A DNA stretch of 64,000 bases. It comes from Candidatus Aalborgiella aggregata. Lineage in GTDB: Bacteria; Pseudomonadota; Gammaproteobacteria; Burkholderiales; Burkholderiaceae_C. Made by a program: the position numbers and the translations under genes. Below the pieces are notes generated by a model, which saw only the letters and a list, made by a program, of their open reading frames with translations, was not told the DNA's origin and made no database searches. Positions 63,610 through 64,000 of this stretch are shown in pieces. Where the stretch lies: the NCBI GenBank assembly GCA_016705065.1, contig JADIYY010000002.1, forward strand, positions 434,001-498,000, written 5' to 3'. How positions within the stretch are numbered: position 1 is the stretch's first letter; every line of letters begins with the position of its first letter.

Positions 63610-63915
63610 TTACGCCTTTTTAGCGTAAGCGCTGCACCAGCCAGCACCAGCAACTTGCTTGCCTGGGAACAATGAGCAGCCGCCTGATTTGTCAGCAGCT
63701 TTGCCTTGGAACAAAGCGCAATTGGTACACATTTGTGCATCAGCATGCTTAGGGAATTTTTTGGCATCCACTTTTTTAGTGTCTGCTTTATAGCCCAGTG
63801 CAACAGCTTGTGCATCAGTCTCAGCCAACATGGCGGCTTGTGCCATGGCTTGGTTTGCTGCCAAAGCAGTACCCATGAAAGAAATAGTAGCAATGAATTC
63901 GCGACGGTTTGTCAT
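63610..63915 (-). CDS. high-potential iron-sulfur protein (HiPIP)
   Basis: A 101-residue periplasmic electron carrier. The ATG at 63915 has a GGAG site; MTNRREFIATISFMGTALAA is a Tat-type signal, fitting export with the cluster in place. The four cluster cysteines lie in MCTNCALF, GGCSLFPGK and WCSAY, spaced as in HiPIP. It may shuttle electrons to a reductase or reaction centre. The last 85 bases of the window, upstream of it, show no gene. Confidence 0.93.
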   Translation of the reverse strand: MTNRREFIATISFMGTALAANQAMAQAAMLAETDAQAVALGYKADTKKVDAKKFPKHADAQMCTNCALFQGKAADKSGGCSLFPGKQVAGAGWCSAYAKKA

Positions 63916-64000
63916 TAAAAACTCCAAATAAATATAAGTTGGCTGGAAACGGGGTAAACATCTATCCGAAGCGGATTATATAAGCTAAGCCTCAGGGTGT

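Noticed and set aside
1..64000. CRISPR arrays, insertion sequences, prophage or integrative elements
   Set aside because: No regularly spaced direct repeats, no transposase, integrase or phage structural genes were seen on either strand; the tRNA genes have no adjoining integrase.

Overview
The window looks like chromosomal DNA of a betaproteobacterium of the order Burkholderiales, most likely Comamonadaceae or a close relative. The pointers are an orphan Bug/TctC-type binding protein plus a second, frameshifted one, a feruloyl-CoA synthase operon, a DNA topoisomerase III with a SWIB tail, a TctDE-like two-component pair, a HiPIP, and short dispersed hairpin repeats of a kind I associate with that family. 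Gene density is high, no gene-free stretch reaches 300 bases, and I see no insertion sequence, prophage, CRISPR array or replication origin. Base composition is nearer to 50% G+C than is usual for the family (estimated by eye).

Layout. 1-2.5 kb: end of tRNA-Asp, a frameshifted DUF3617 gene, a serine esterase and ftsY. 2.6-5.5 kb: a pair of M16 peptidase genes. 5.5-8.8 kb: a MacAB/DevBCA-like ABC export set (adaptor, FtsX-type permease, ATPase). 8.9-17.8 kb: a hydroxycinnamate locus with a six-gene minus-strand operon (crotonase, feruloyl-CoA synthase, Bug protein, tannase/feruloyl esterase, acyl-CoA dehydrogenase, MarR regulator) and a divergent amidohydrolase; a 12-bp inverted repeat lies between them. 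17.8-20.5 kb: rsmD, coaD, ferredoxin, pth, a thioredoxin-like protein. 20.6-24.9 kb: GTP-type PEP carboxykinase, phhBA, and the broken Bug gene. 25-34.3 kb: acetyltransferase, corC, lnt, a binding protein without signal peptide, glyQS, gmhB, plsC and a YgjP-like metalloprotein. 34.3-36.5 kb: an EamA transporter and a LivJ-like protein. 36.6-40.7 kb: rpmH-rnpA-yidD-yidC-mnmE. 40.8-49.1 kb: an unknown membrane protein, malate synthase G, a TPR protein, lolB, ispE, tRNA-Gln, prs, rplY. 49.2-54.8 kb: M61 peptidase (frameshifted), a DAHP synthase with a Phe-rich attenuator leader, amtB, a secreted hydrolase. 55-60.3 kb: topB with SWIB tail, divergent SET-domain gene, birA, a SPOR-like protein. 60.3-63.9 kb: TctDE-like pair, AEC transporter, HiPIP.

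The most unusual signals are: (1) eleven copies of a roughly 50-70 bp hairpin repeat, six of them read through inside protein genes, where the stop codon that the non-coding copies carry in that frame is replaced by a sense codon, one copy even supplying the lipobox cysteine of LolB; (2) a second, GC-rich repeat read in frame inside the GTPase domain of FtsY; (3) chromatin-like proteins (SWIB domain, histone-H1-like tail, SET methyltransferase) encoded divergently across a 27-bp strictly alternating pyrimidine-purine tract; (4) a complete attenuator with a leader peptide rich in Phe, Tyr and Trp in front of DAHP synthase; (5) a compact hydroxycinnamate operon with a candidate operator. Four genes, one of them the essential glyS, carry single frameshifts, so some indels in this sequence are probably errors.
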